Part shown: positions 15,527 to 27,995 of the stretch, piece after piece
Numbering within the stretch: the first letter of the stretch is position 1
Layout: the number at the start of each line of letters is the position of its first letter
Source: an uncultured Collinsella sp.
GTDB taxonomy: Bacteria > Actinomycetota > Coriobacteriia > Coriobacteriales > Coriobacteriaceae
Length of the DNA: 54,179 nt
Assembly (NCBI GenBank): GCA_958427355.1
Contig: CAUACA010000014.1
Location: 1-54,179, forward strand
Direction of reading: 5' to 3'
The notes under the pieces: model-generated
What the model saw: the letters and a program-made list of their open reading frames with translations, nothing else
Database searches by the model: none
Told to the model about the DNA's origin: nothing
Made by a program: the position numbers and the translations under genes

Positions 15527-16978
15527 TTACTTTTTGCGGGAATTGGTGAAAGCCATGAGGGCCAGGCCAATAGCCAACCAGCCGATCACGATGCTCCACT
15601 CCACCATGTTGAGGGAGGCGGGAGAGAACGGAATCACAAGCAGGCCGATGATGATGGCGCAGGCAGCGATAGCGAGGGAGATGCCAAACTTGCCACCGGG
15701 CACCTCGTAGGGACGAGGTAGGTCGGGCTCGGTGAAGCGCATGCGCAGGCAAGCGAGGGCGACCATGCCGCAGGAGAAGATGAAGGCGAGAGCCGACACG
15801 TTGGTCAGAGGGATGAGCATGTTCTTGCCCAGGAACGGACCGACGACGGTGATGACGCCCAGAACGACGCAGGCGAGCTTGGGAGCGCCAGACTTGGGGT
15901 CGACCTCGGCGAACTGCTCGGGCAACTGGCCCTTGCGGCCCATGGCGAGCATGATGCGGCTCGTGGCGCCGTAGAAGGAGTTCATCGGGCCCATGGGTCC
16001 AAGCGTGGCGATGACGAGCATGGCCAGGTACAGAAGCATGTTGATGCCCTTGAGGCAGGCGAGCGCGGGAACCGGGCTCTTAACGAACTCATGCCAGTCG
16101 AGGATGGTGCCGAACGAGTAGATGCAGACCATGTAGAAGCCGCCAGCGGCCAGCAGAGCCAGGGAGATGATCTTGCCGAACTTGTTCCAGTTGAGGCCCT
16201 CGGCTGCTTCCTCAGCCTGCTGAGGAATGGTGTCGAAGCCAGCGTAGAAGAACGGGGTCAGAACCAGGACCGACACGATGCCGGCAAACAGGCTGGTGCT
16301 CTCGGTAGCGGCCTTGCCGCCGCCAGCGCCGGTGACCTGGGAGAACACGGGCATGGCATTGTCCGGCGAGCCGGTGAACAGCGAGACGCCCATGGCGAGC
16401 AGCATGCCGCAGAGCAGGGCCTTGGTCAGGAAGGCCTGGAGCTTGGCAGCCGAGCTGGCACCGCGGAAATTGAGGAAGATGACGTAGACTGCAAAGCCGA
16501 GCGCGATCAGCGTCGGGAACAGGTAAACGTCGGCCCCCAGGATGGTGTAGAGCTTGACGGCGCGCAGCCACTCAAGGCCGGGCAGGCTGCCGAACATTTC
16601 AGACACGAGGGTCGAAATGGCGATGGCCTCCCACGGGCACAGGATGCCGTTGCCCAGGGCCAAAAGCCATCCGGTGATGTAGCTCAGCGTACGGCCAAAG
16701 CTACGATCGACATACTCGACAATGCCGCCCGAGATGGGGATAGCAGCCGTGAGCTCACCGAAAACAGCTCCGACGGGCACGAGGAAGATTGCACCCAAGA
16801 GGAATGCGATCATAGCGGGAACGGGACCGCCGCCCACGACCATCCAGTCGCCGACCTGCAGAACCCAACCGGTACCGATGATGGCACCGAAGCCGATGGT
16901 GAAGAAGTTCCAGAGCGAAAGCGTTTTCTTCATGCCGCCGTTATCCTCGACTGCAACTTCTGCGTTCTTGTCCGCCAT
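15527..16978 (-). CDS. APC-superfamily amino acid permease
   Basis: 483 aa with about 12 hydrophobic helices. The first helix carries FFTIGFGAIIGTGWVLQVG, the broken-helix G-G-G substrate motif of the APC superfamily; FYAGFDTIPQQAEEA in helix 6 is the second canonical site and matches the APA/AGT-like group. The mostly charged termini are cytoplasmic. GAAAGGAGG precedes the ATG. It heads an operon with the amidohydrolase. The substrate is probably an amino acid or dipeptide-derived compound, not determinable here. Confidence 0.9.
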   Translation of the reverse strand: MADKNAEVAVEDNGGMKKTLSLWNFFTIGFGAIIGTGWVLQVGDWMVVGGGPVPAMIAFLLGAIFLVPVGAVFGELTAAIPISGGIVEYVDRSFGRTLSYITGWLLALGNGILCPWEAIAISTLVSEMFGSLPGLEWLRAVKLYTILGADVYLFPTLIALGFAVYVIFLNFRGASSAAKLQAFLTKALLCGMLLAMGVSLFTGSPDNAMPVFSQVTGAGGGKAATESTSLFAGIVSVLVLTPFFYAGFDTIPQQAEEAAEGLNWNKFGKIISLALLAAGGFYMVCIYSFGTILDWHEFVKSPVPALACLKGINMLLYLAMLVIATLGPMGPMNSFYGATSRIMLAMGRKGQLPEQFAEVDPKSGAPKLACVVLGVITVVGPFLGKNMLIPLTNVSALAFIFSCGMVALACLRMRFTEPDLPRPYEVPGGKFGISLAIAACAIIIGLLVIPFSPASLNMVEWSIVIGWLAIGLALMAFTNSRKK

Positions 16979-17332
16979 TGTTCCCCTCCTTTCCTGTTTG
17001 ACGCCCTTGGCGTCACCCCTTGCGCGGTCCGTTTTGCCGCGCGCTTTTATTCCATGGCTTTAAGATACGGCCTTGGCGCAGCAGCGCCGCTCGCAGCTCG
17101 ACCGAAGGCAGAATTGCAAAACGAGCGGCACCGTTTTTGGGACGAACGGCGGGAGACGTCATTCGTCTTGGACGCTTTCATCTTGTCTGCTTTTGAATAC
17201 CTGTTGCCGTGACGCTTGGCGCGCGGCGCGGCAACGTTCATACCATTTGTCAGGCTTTTGGCGCACATACCCATGTGTCGTGCATCTTTTTATGTAGGAT
17301 AGACAAGTTACACATGAGGCAAGGTGATTCGA
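16979..17332. other. Divergent intergenic region without a gene
   Basis: 354 nt between the divergently transcribed permease and the C39-like peptidase. It contains a small GGCGC/GCGCC hairpin near 17074-17087 and presumably both promoters, but no box is convincing; no coding signal is seen. Confidence 0.4.
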
Positions 17333-18334
17333 ATGGCATACGGATACAATGACGGCGACCAACGGCCACAAAGCGTGCGCCTTGCCGGCCGCACCACGTC
17401 AACGCCCAAAATCACCTCCGACAACGACAACCCGCAGCGCCCCCAAGAGCAGCTCGGGGCTTCTTCGCGGCAGCAAAGCCGTACCGTGCAGCAGTCAGAC
17501 CGTGTAAGTACGAGCACACGCCAACGCCAGACCGGCACATCGCAGCCACGCCGCTACGATCGCCGTAAGACCGACTACTACGTCAAGCGCTCCTTTTCGC
17601 GACCTCAACGCGATCGCGGCAATTCCGCCCCTCACCCCGCGTCGCACACCACAAGCCACGCGCTTCCGGCCCGCCGCCTACGCCTTGCGCTTTGCTCCAT
17701 TGCCGCCTGCCTCGTCTTTGTGTTTTTGGGATCCTGTATCTCCCACGGATCAGCCGGTCTTGAGCCCACTGCCGAGGACAAGCTGCTTAAAGCTCCCGTC
17801 GCGCCCGGTTACTCCTTTGCGTTCTCGACCCCACGCTCGCAATGGCAGGCCGGCGCCATGCCCCACATCTACCAAATTGACCCCGCATGGTCGGAGCTGC
17901 CCTATGCCGGTGGCACTATTCGAGAAAACGCTTGCGGTCCCACTTGCCTCACCATGGTCTATATCTTTAAGACCGGCCACACCGATAAGACGCCGGTCGA
18001 TGTATGCGCACTGGCCGAAGCCGGCAACTACGCCCCCACTGGTGCCACCGAGTGGTCGTTTATGACAGGCGGTGCGTGGCAGCTAGGGCTCAACGGAACA
18101 CAGCTCTATAACGATCGCGAATCGATTACCCAAGCACTTCGCTCGGGTGCGCCCGTCATCGCCGCAGTGCGCCCCGGTACGTTTACCAACGTAGGCCACT
18201 ACATCGTGCTCTACGGCATCGACAACGCCAACCAGATTGGCGTCTACGACCCCAACTCGGCCAACCGCAGCGCCCGCCGCTGGGGCGTCGTAGAGGTCCT
18301 CAACGAAGTCGAAGCCATGTGGGCCTACTACTAG
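17333..18334 (+). CDS. Membrane-anchored C39-like cysteine peptidase
   Basis: 333 aa from the ATG at 17333; AAGGTG lies 6 nt before it. Residues 1-100 are polar, Gln/Arg/Ser-rich and cytoplasmic-looking. A single hydrophobic helix (about residues 113-136, RLRLALCSIAACLVF) acts as an anchor, and a C-terminal papain-like domain of the peptidase_C39_2 type follows. Catalytic elements are visible: Cys in ENACGPTCLTM, His in GHYIVLYGID and the Asp/Asn in VYDPNS. The catalytic domain would face outside the cell. The long polar N-terminus before the helix is unusual for the family. Its TAG stop lies within CTAG at the border of the repeat 18331-18415. Confidence 0.82.
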   Translation: MAYGYNDGDQRPQSVRLAGRTTSTPKITSDNDNPQRPQEQLGASSRQQSRTVQQSDRVSTSTRQRQTGTSQPRRYDRRKTDYYVKRSFSRPQRDRGNSAPHPASHTTSHALPARRLRLALCSIAACLVFVFLGSCISHGSAGLEPTAEDKLLKAPVAPGYSFAFSTPRSQWQAGAMPHIYQIDPAWSELPYAGGTIRENACGPTCLTMVYIFKTGHTDKTPVDVCALAEAGNYAPTGATEWSFMTGGAWQLGLNGTQLYNDRESITQALRSGAPVIAAVRPGTFTNVGHYIVLYGIDNANQIGVYDPNSANRSARRWGVVEVLNEVEAMWAYY

Positions 18335-18415
18335 TCATTGGGGACAGACTTAAATGAGTGGTCATTGGGGGCGCTCTTGTTTGACTAGTCATTTAAGAAC
18401 GTCCCCAATGACTAG
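18331..18415. repeat. REP-like inverted repeat flanked by CTAG
   Basis: An 85-nt element bounded by CTAG on both sides. The outer arms TAGTCATTGGGGAC and GTCCCCAATGACTA are perfectly inverted, and AGACTTAAATGA/TCATTTAAGAAC continues the pairing. An internal direct copy of GTCATTGGGG is present. It resembles REP elements mobilised by RAYT (Y1) transposases. Confidence 0.75.
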
Positions 18416-18428
18416 GTGAATAGCAAAA

Positions 18429-18456
18429 GCCCCGCAGTCGGAGCGGACTGCGGGGC
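18429..18456. terminator. Bidirectional terminator (arcC)
   Basis: Perfect 11-bp stem GCCCCGCAGTC/GACTGCGGGGC with a 6-nt loop. On the minus strand, downstream of arcC, it is followed by TTTTGCT. Confidence 0.85.
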
Positions 18457-18522
18457 TCATGAAGAGAGGCTAGTTTGTGGGCGCTTTGCCTGGCGCCCAC
18501 AAGAGAGGCAGCAGAGTAGAGA

Positions 18523-19485
18523 CTACTCGTGGATGCGGGTACCGGAGAGGCCGGCCATGGTCTCGGCGGCCTTGTCCAGAGCGCCGATGATGCAGGTACG
18601 ACCCTTGCGGGAACGCGCGAACTTGATAGCAGCGCGAACCTTGGGCTCCATGGAACCCTTGCCGAACTGGCCCTCGTCGGCCAGGCGCTCGGCCTCGTCG
18701 GCGGTGAGGTCCTCGAGCTCCTCCTGGTTGGGCTTGCCGAAGTTGATGGCGACATGCTCAACGGCGGTCAGCAGGAACAGAACGTCAGCGTCGCAGTCCT
18801 CGGCCAACAGCTCGCCGCCCAGGTCCTTGTCGATGACGGCGGGAACGCCCTTGTAGCAGCCCTTGTTCTCGTAGTCGCGGACGACGGGGATGCCGCCGCC
18901 ACCGCAGGCGATGACGATGAACTCGTTGTCGAGCAGGTTGAGGATGGAGTCGGCCTCGACGATCTTCTTGGGATCGGGGGAAGCGACGACGCGACGCCAG
19001 CCGCGGCCGGAATCCTCGACGAAGACCTTGGAGGGATCCTCGGCCATGAACTCCTTGGCCTGCTCCTCGGTATAGAAGGGACCGATCGGCTTGGTCGGGT
19101 TCTTGAACGCGGGATCGTCGGGATCGCACTCGATCTGGGTGACGACGGTGGCGGCGTGCCAACGCTTATAGCGCTTGTGCATCTCGCGGCCGATGCCCTG
19201 CTGCAGGTGATAACCAATGTAGCCCTGGGACATGGCGCCGCACTCGGGCAGCGGCATCTCGGGGGTACCGATGGCATCGTGGGCAGCGGCGAAGGCGTTC
19301 TGGATCATGCCGACCTGCGGGCCGTTGCCGTGGGTGATGATGATCTCGTTGCCCTGCTCGATGAGGCCGAGGAGGGCATGGGCGGTGTTGCTCACGGCCT
19401 CGATCTGCTCGACGGGGTTGTTGCCGAGGGCGTTGCCGCCAAGGGCGACGACAATACGATCGGGCTTACCAAGAGGCTTAGACAT
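18523..19485 (-). CDS. arcC: Carbamate kinase
   Basis: 320 aa from MSKPLGKPDRIVVALGGNAL at 19485, with GAAAGGA upstream. The amino-acid-kinase fold is evident: VVALGGNAL, ITHGNGPQVG, ECGAMSQGYIGYHLQQ, IACGGGGIPV and the C-terminal ATP-site lysine region EGQFGKGSMEPK. It makes ATP and carbamate from carbamoyl phosphate and ADP, the energy-yielding step of arginine deiminase, agmatine, allantoin or purine fermentation. No arginine deiminase or carbamoyltransferase gene lies in the window, so it works with enzymes encoded elsewhere. It is monocistronic with a long AT-rich upstream region. Confidence 0.95.
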   Translation of the reverse strand: MSKPLGKPDRIVVALGGNALGNNPVEQIEAVSNTAHALLGLIEQGNEIIITHGNGPQVGMIQNAFAAAHDAIGTPEMPLPECGAMSQGYIGYHLQQGIGREMHKRYKRWHAATVVTQIECDPDDPAFKNPTKPIGPFYTEEQAKEFMAEDPSKVFVEDSGRGWRRVVASPDPKKIVEADSILNLLDNEFIVIACGGGGIPVVRDYENKGCYKGVPAVIDKDLGGELLAEDCDADVLFLLTAVEHVAINFGKPNQEELEDLTADEAERLADEGQFGKGSMEPKVRAAIKFARSRKGRTCIIGALDKAAETMAGLSGTRIHE

Positions 19486-19880
19486 TGCTGGAATCCTTTC
19501 TGTAAAAGGCCTACAACCCATTAATAACCCGCGTCCGTGCGATACGCGAGTTTATTAAGGTTTATATTCTCTTTATCGCTCATTTTATTCATTTTGAAAA
19601 TAGCGGAACGGTGAACGGTCGTTTTTATCCGCTCAGCGTACAGAACTCCAGCTCAGACATATCTACGTAATTTACGTGCGACTTTATTTAAATGAAGCAA
19701 GGATTATGTCGGATTATGCAAACTACATCTCTGCTAAACACAAAACGGACAGCGCAATATCTTACTCGCACTATACGAGATTCTATGCACATATAAGTCG
19801 AGTATGCACCCCTGCAAAAACAAGGGGCTTTTCATCCAGCATAAGGAATAAAGAAGAGCTCCGAAAAGGCGGCAACAGCC
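19486..19880. other. AT-rich region upstream of arcC, no gene
   Basis: Much more AT-rich than the surroundings and probably holds the arcC promoter and regulatory sites. The imperfect palindrome ACGTAATTTACGT occurs near 19664-19676. Short open frames exist on both strands but lack ribosome sites and recognisable composition. Confidence 0.4.
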
Positions 19881-19890
19881 AAGTCCCCCA

Positions 19891-19950
19891 TCCATCCCCA
19901 AAGTGGCGCGAGGTTTCGCGGCAAAGCCGCGAAACAGCGAAAGGGATGGA
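19891..19950. repeat. Nested hairpin in the nifJ-arcC intergenic region
   Basis: Outer pair TCCATCCC (19891-19898)/GGGATGGA (19943-19950); inner perfect stem GTTTCGCGGC (19913-19922)/GCCGCGAAAC (19926-19935) with an AAA loop. Confidence 0.7.
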
Positions 19951-20004
19951 ATACCCGCCAACTACGTCCTTCATCCGCCCACACAATCCGAGGACGTAGT
20001 CGTA

Positions 20005-20129
20005 GCAGGATCTGAGGGCTAACCTTCGCGGGCACTCCGCAGGACGAAAGAACCCCCGCCGCACGTAGTGCGCAGCGGGGGTTCTTTCATGTCCGAGGAC
20101 GTCCGCGAAGGTCAGCCCTCAGATCCTGC
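20005..20129. repeat. Long inverted repeat downstream of nifJ
   Basis: Arms 20005-20033 and 20101-20129 pair over 29 nt with two mismatches. The loop contains a second strong hairpin, GAAAGAACCCCCGC (20046-20059) against GCGGGGGTTCTTTC (near 20074-20088). It starts 11 nt beyond the nifJ stop, so it is the 3' end of the nifJ mRNA. Confidence 0.85.
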
Positions 20130-20139
20130 GGTGGGAGAC

Positions 20140-23679
<3,540 letters not shown>

Positions 23680-24128
23680 ATACCCCTCTCCTCTCATATA
23701 GGTATACAGGCCCCGGCGATCGCCGGGATGTTGGCGTGATGGGATTTACGCTGTTGCTTCCAATCATCTGGCAGGCAGGCTCAGCAGCAGGTACATGGCG
23801 TGGAGAGAAGACATGCCGAGGCGAGGGGCAACTGATGCGCCCTACAGGCCCGACCGCCCGTCTTGCACATGACCGAGCGCCGCAAAGGCCGCATGCCGGA
23901 TGCTCCCGGGCACGCCCCGGCGATGGGAAGCGCCCGCAACGGAAATCCGCATGCGGGTTTATTGTACCCCGCCGTCAAGTGTAATTTCGGCAAATATAGG
24001 CGTGCGGTAAAGGTTTACCCCGACTGACCGCCAAGGGGCGAAATGGCCCCTCGTCCCAAGCGGCCGGCCCTGGCGCGCCAAGGAGTGTCCCCAAGTGCCG
24101 GCAGAAAAGGAACGTCCCTAACTGCCGG
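23680..24128. other. nifJ upstream region without a gene
   Basis: 449 nt. It holds the perfect 16-bp palindrome CCCGGCGATCGCCGGG (23712-23727) directly upstream of a TATACC box on the nifJ strand, a candidate operator. The right end holds a REP-like element. No coding signal is seen. Confidence 0.45.
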
Positions 24129-24132
24129 CTAG
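24084..24132. repeat. REP-like element adjoining a CTAG stop
   Basis: GCCGGCAG (24097-24104) and CTGCCGGC (24122-24129) are inverted, and the two halves TGTCCCCAAGTGCCGGC and CGTCCCTAACTGCCGGC also match as direct repeats (14 of 17). It ends in CTAG (24129-24132), which contains the TAG stop of the FHA gene. It shares the AACGTCCC-AA core with 18331-18415. Confidence 0.65.
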
Positions 24133-25067
24133 AGGGCACCGAAGAGAATGGCATAGGTAGTGGATTCGCCGAGCTTGAGCTCGTCGCCGGGATTGAGTTG
24201 GGCGGAACGGCCGGGCTCGACCTGAATGCAGACGCGCGTGGCCCCGTTTACCACCACGGTTCCGTTGGTGGACGACAAGTCCTCGACGTGCCAGATATTT
24301 TGAGCATCGCACCAGATATGGGCATGGCGGGCCGAGACATCGTCGCCGACGTCGGTAATATCGCCCTCACCAGTGGCCAGCGCGCCAATCTCAACACCCT
24401 GCTCACTCGGCTGAATCCAGCGCGGGGCGCTCACGACAAAACTGTTTTGCACGCGCAGCAAGCCCAAGGGGTGCGCCGGGGCGGGTTCGCGTTCGCCCGC
24501 AGTCAGCGACATGCCAAGCGAACGCGGCGTGGATGTGCCTCCGCCACAGGTCGCGTGTGCGTAGTCGATGGCATAGTTCACCGAGGACCGCACATCCGCC
24601 GAACAACCGACGGCGACAAACAGCACCAGCACGGCCTCGGCGCGCTCGGCGGGCATGAGTTCCGCCGCCTGGGACAGGCGATCGAGCGCGTTGCGATAGA
24701 GATTCGTGTCCTGGTGGCATTCTTCGAGCGCGTGTACCATCGGTTCACCTGCAGGACCGCACACCATATTGATCACAGCCGTGGAGTCCATGGGATTGCG
24801 CTGGCGCAGGGCCAGTTGCGACATAATACGCGCAGCCGAGGTACCGTATTCGGCAAAGTAGCGCTGCTGAAGCGTGCCGACCGGCGCGCGAACGATAAAG
24901 CGGGAAACCCAAGAGCGATCGGCGGCTCGGCTCTGCGGGCTGCGGCCGTCGGCGAGCGGACGGGACGAAAGCACCAAGCCGCACAGCTCGATATGGCTCA
25001 GATGCGCCGCGCGCTTAAAGATGTCAAACATGGCCCCGCATGGGGTGAGCTCAACTTGAGATGCCAT
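24129..25067 (-). CDS. FHA-domain protein
   Basis: 312 aa. The C-terminal FHA domain (about residues 215-310) has SARHAHIW and EDLSSTNGTVV, the phosphothreonine-binding loops. The N-terminal 200 residues include FVAVGCSADVRSSVNYAI and cysteine-containing segments but match no domain I recognise. FHA domains bind phosphothreonine on kinases or their substrates in the cytosol. GGAGG lies 8 nt upstream of the ATG, and the gene directly follows a membrane Ser/Thr kinase (4 nt), so it is probably a partner or substrate of that kinase. Confidence 0.85.
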   Translation of the reverse strand: MASQVELTPCGAMFDIFKRAAHLSHIELCGLVLSSRPLADGRSPQSRAADRSWVSRFIVRAPVGTLQQRYFAEYGTSAARIMSQLALRQRNPMDSTAVINMVCGPAGEPMVHALEECHQDTNLYRNALDRLSQAAELMPAERAEAVLVLFVAVGCSADVRSSVNYAIDYAHATCGGGTSTPRSLGMSLTAGEREPAPAHPLGLLRVQNSFVVSAPRWIQPSEQGVEIGALATGEGDITDVGDDVSARHAHIWCDAQNIWHVEDLSSTNGTVVVNGATRVCIQVEPGRSAQLNPGDELKLGESTTYAILFGAL

Positions 25068-25070
25068 GAC

Positions 25071-26915
25071 CTAGGCCTCCTTGGTCGTAGAAATAGAATC
25101 GGACGATACTTCGACAGGTCCGCCAAAAGTACGGGCAGCTGCGGCTCCACCGGCAAGCGGAGTCGCCATCTGGGCTTTTGTGCGTCGCGGTGCCGAAACG
25201 GGAAGTTCAAAGGCAAAGCCCATCGCAAGCAAAAACCACGTAAGCGTATAGGTTGCAACCAGAGCGGCAACAAGGCCGCCCATCACGGCGCGTTGGGAAA
25301 ATACGCTACATGCAGCCACAACCAACACCGGAACCTCGCAGGCAGAAAGCGCAAGCACACCCTGCAGGAAGCCCGAGCGCCGATCACGTGCAAGTGCCCC
25401 CGCGGCAACGCCGGCTATGCCTGGCAGCGCCAACGCCAGTGCGGCAATAATACCCGGTAGCGACCCAGACCACACGAGCGATCCCAAAGTCGCCGTCACG
25501 CGAGCGCCCGACGCCAGCAGCGTGGCCGAAACCACGACCACAGCCCAAACCACGCCACAGACGACCGTCGCGCCGACCATCAGCGCGCGACGAACCGCGC
25601 GGCCGGACGCATCCATGGGGCACGGCGTGAGCGGCTCGCCGCGGAGCGAACGACCGACATTTTGCGTATAGTGGTCACAAAACGCCGAGAGCGCCGCCTC
25701 GACCGCCGCCGGCTCGGGACGATCTTTTTGATGGCTGGACAGACAGGCCATCACCACGTCGAACAGCTGGGCATCGACAAACGCCAGTGCATCGCGTAGC
25801 TCTTCGGAATCCGGCTCAAGCCCCAGCTGCTGGGCCTGCTCGGCCGCGGCGAGCGCCACATCGGGCTCACGACGAAGCAGCTGAGTCAAATCACAACCGG
25901 GCGCATGGACACCAATGGGATAGTCGGGGCGCGTGTCCATCTTGAGACGATAGGGGCTGGCGATGTCGCGCGTCTTTTTGCGCGAACACGAGGTGCCCGA
26001 AGTGCCCGGCGCGGCTTCGTATGGCGCGACGCCGGCAATGAGCTCGTAAACCGTGCTTGCCGCGGCATAGACGTCGATCGCCGGCGACATACGCAAAGCG
26101 CGCAGGTCGGGAATATCGTCGGTGAGCATCTCGGGCGGGGCATAGGCAACCGTCGCGCGACGCAGCGTGGCATAACGCTCCGTAAACGACGCCTTGCCGC
26201 CGGTACCGGCCACGGCCGACGCAGGCTCGAGCGCCAGCGACGAGCCAAAGTCGATCAGGCACAGGTCAAAGGTGCCCTCGGCAAGCTGCCGGTCAAGCGG
26301 CAGGCGCGCCGTACGCACCATAATATTAGCGGGCGAGATATCGCGATGGACAAAGCCCTCGCCCACCAGGCTCATACGGCAGAGCAGATCGAACAGGTCG
26401 CGACCCAGACGCGCCGCCACAAGCGGCGACAGGCGTCCGGCATCGTCCACGGCGAGTCGCGAACGCAAGCGGGCAAGCGTCTCGCCCTCGACCCATTCCA
26501 TGACAATTGCAGGCACACCGTCGACCTCGCCCCAGCCATAGAGGCAGGGAAAGCCCTTAAGGCCCGAAAGGGCGCGATGGCATTCGTATTCCTCGCGAAA
26601 CGCCGCCTTGAACTTGGCGACCAGCGCCTCGTGAGCGGCATCGTCGTCAAACTCATCGCGCGCCGGCAAGATGAGCTGCTTGAGCGCCACGGCCTCGCCT
26701 TGGGCGTTGACGGCACGCGTCACGCGGCCGATACCGCCACGGCGCATGGTGGCATCGTCGGCAAACAACATCGTAAAACGACGCAGATAGGCAGGCAGTT
26801 CGTCCTGACCGAGCGCAATGGCCGGCTCAAACCCGTCGACACGCGCCAGGCGCAGGCCGACCATCGGATCGCGACCGAGCGATTGTGGTGTGGTGGATGC
26901 AAGATCGGTCATCAT
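25071..26915 (-). CDS. Membrane Ser/Thr protein kinase
   Basis: 614 aa. A protein-kinase fold occupies about residues 45-420: degenerate glycine loop MRRGGIGRVTRAV, VALKQL (ATP lysine), FVHRDISPANIMV (the catalytic Asp and Asn kept, with Ser in place of the usual Lys), IDFGSSLAL (DFG), and APPEM before the activation segment end. At least four hydrophobic helices follow (about residues 445-590), so the kinase is tethered with its C-terminal region in the membrane and no PASTA domains. The ATG overlaps the stop of the preceding gene (ATGA), and the next gene encodes an FHA protein. Confidence 0.85.
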   Translation of the reverse strand: MMTDLASTTPQSLGRDPMVGLRLARVDGFEPAIALGQDELPAYLRRFTMLFADDATMRRGGIGRVTRAVNAQGEAVALKQLILPARDEFDDDAAHEALVAKFKAAFREEYECHRALSGLKGFPCLYGWGEVDGVPAIVMEWVEGETLARLRSRLAVDDAGRLSPLVAARLGRDLFDLLCRMSLVGEGFVHRDISPANIMVRTARLPLDRQLAEGTFDLCLIDFGSSLALEPASAVAGTGGKASFTERYATLRRATVAYAPPEMLTDDIPDLRALRMSPAIDVYAAASTVYELIAGVAPYEAAPGTSGTSCSRKKTRDIASPYRLKMDTRPDYPIGVHAPGCDLTQLLRREPDVALAAAEQAQQLGLEPDSEELRDALAFVDAQLFDVVMACLSSHQKDRPEPAAVEAALSAFCDHYTQNVGRSLRGEPLTPCPMDASGRAVRRALMVGATVVCGVVWAVVVVSATLLASGARVTATLGSLVWSGSLPGIIAALALALPGIAGVAAGALARDRRSGFLQGVLALSACEVPVLVVAACSVFSQRAVMGGLVAALVATYTLTWFLLAMGFAFELPVSAPRRTKAQMATPLAGGAAAARTFGGPVEVSSDSISTTKEA

Positions 26916-27817
26916 AGGGCAAGCGCCGCCACGTTATTGTTGAAGTTACCGAGCGCGACGTCATCATCGCCGTAATGGCCGACCCATTGACATAGGTTGG
27001 TGTAACAGCCCCACAGATTGGCATACTGCTGATACCACTTTGACCGGGGCGAGAATGTCTGACGACCGAACTCGGCTCGAATGACAAACATCTCCCCGAC
27101 CAGGCTGTCGCACGGCCTAGGATCTCCCGTAGAGTTATAGGTCGAGACCACATCATTGGCACGAGAAACATAGCCGTCGAGCATGTTGTACTTGGTCACA
27201 AGCCAACTGTGAATGCTCTCTTCCTCAGCAGCGGAAAGGCCGCCGGAGTTTGCATCGTTGTCAGTGTTGCCGCCCGTCGAGCCGCCGTTTCCAGGCCCTC
27301 CGGTAGAGGAACCCGACCCAGAGCCGCCGCCCGAACTCGATGAATCCGAGCCGGAGCCAGAAGTATCCGAGCTACCGGGCTTTCCGGACTGCTGGGCGTC
27401 CTGCTCCTTTTGCTGCTCGACCTTATTCACCGTTGCCGCCACGCTATTGTTGGACAATCGATCGATGATCTTGGTGTTGGTGAGCACGATGGTTTTGCCA
27501 TTGGCAAGCGTGACTTCGTTGTCCGGGGCCTCGGCGCCGTCCGCATCGTCGGTGCCAAACACAATATGCCCGACCACACTTGCCCAAGCATATCCAGTCG
27601 TGGTGCCCAGATCGCTTTTGACCTCATGCCCCACGCGCGGTTCGCGTGCGGCATGCGCCTGCATCATGGACGGCACGGTCATGCCATAGGCAGAAACGCC
27701 AGCTATGACCAGCACCAGCGAGCACGATAGCAGTGCGTACGCCCGCGGCGCCAAGCCCAGTCGGCGTCGTATGCGCACCGCGGCGCCGCGCTTTGTCTGA
27801 GTGCCACCGGGCCGCAT
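26912..27817 (-). CDS. Anchored or secreted Ser/Gly-rich protein, first gene of kinase operon
   Basis: 301 aa from MRPGGTQTKRG at 27817, where GGAGGAG sits 6 nt upstream; the open frame extends 31 codons further without a ribosome site. An arginine-rich start and one hydrophobic helix (about residues 28-48) form an uncleaved anchor or signal peptide. An extracytoplasmic region follows (DNEVTLANGKTIVLTNTKI), then a low-complexity Ser/Gly/Asp linker of about 60 residues, and a globular C-terminus with two cysteines near WGCYTNLCQWVG. The same linker style is common in Gram-positive surface proteins. Function unknown; its operon position suggests it senses or is modified by the downstream kinase. 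Confidence 0.7.
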   Translation of the reverse strand: MRPGGTQTKRGAAVRIRRRLGLAPRAYALLSCSLVLVIAGVSAYGMTVPSMMQAHAAREPRVGHEVKSDLGTTTGYAWASVVGHIVFGTDDADGAEAPDNEVTLANGKTIVLTNTKIIDRLSNNSVAATVNKVEQQKEQDAQQSGKPGSSDTSGSGSDSSSSGGGSGSGSSTGGPGNGGSTGGNTDNDANSGGLSAAEEESIHSWLVTKYNMLDGYVSRANDVVSTYNSTGDPRPCDSLVGEMFVIRAEFGRQTFSPRSKWYQQYANLWGCYTNLCQWVGHYGDDDVALGNFNNNVAALAL

Positions 27818-27839
27818 GCGTTCTCCTCCAACAAAAACA

Positions 27840-27857
27840 CGCCGCTCGGGAGCGGCG
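27840..27857 (-). terminator. Leader hairpin / possible attenuator
   Basis: 7-bp stem CGCCGCT/AGCGGCG followed on the minus strand by GTGTTTTTG, ending about 23 nt before the start codon of the 27817 gene. If transcription starts from the 27880 promoter it lies inside the leader. Confidence 0.55.
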
Positions 27858-27879
27858 CATTCATTCGAATCCATATTTG

Positions 27880-27910
27880 AGTGTATCAGCGAACCAAAAA
27901 GGTTGCGCAA
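27880..27910 (-). promoter_or_regulatory. Candidate promoter with GTTGCGCAAC palindrome
   Basis: On the minus strand TACACT (27880-27885) lies 19 nt after TTGCGC (27905-27910). The -35 is inside the palindrome GTTGCGCAAC (27902-27911). A second related palindrome, TTTGTTG-CA-CAACAAA, lies at 27972-27987. Confidence 0.4.
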
Positions 27911-27995
27911 CGAATGGACAAATTAAGGATGCGAGCGGAAGCGTCCATGCGATAAGCGGATACGAAGCATCTTTGTTGCACAACAAACTCACAGT

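Noticed and set aside
18523..19485. Arginine deiminase operon around carbamate kinase
   Set aside because: No arcA or arcB-like gene lies on either side; arcC stands alone here.
19676..20064. Short frames on both strands between arcC and nifJ
   Set aside because: They run through obvious hairpins and lack ribosome sites; treated as non-coding.
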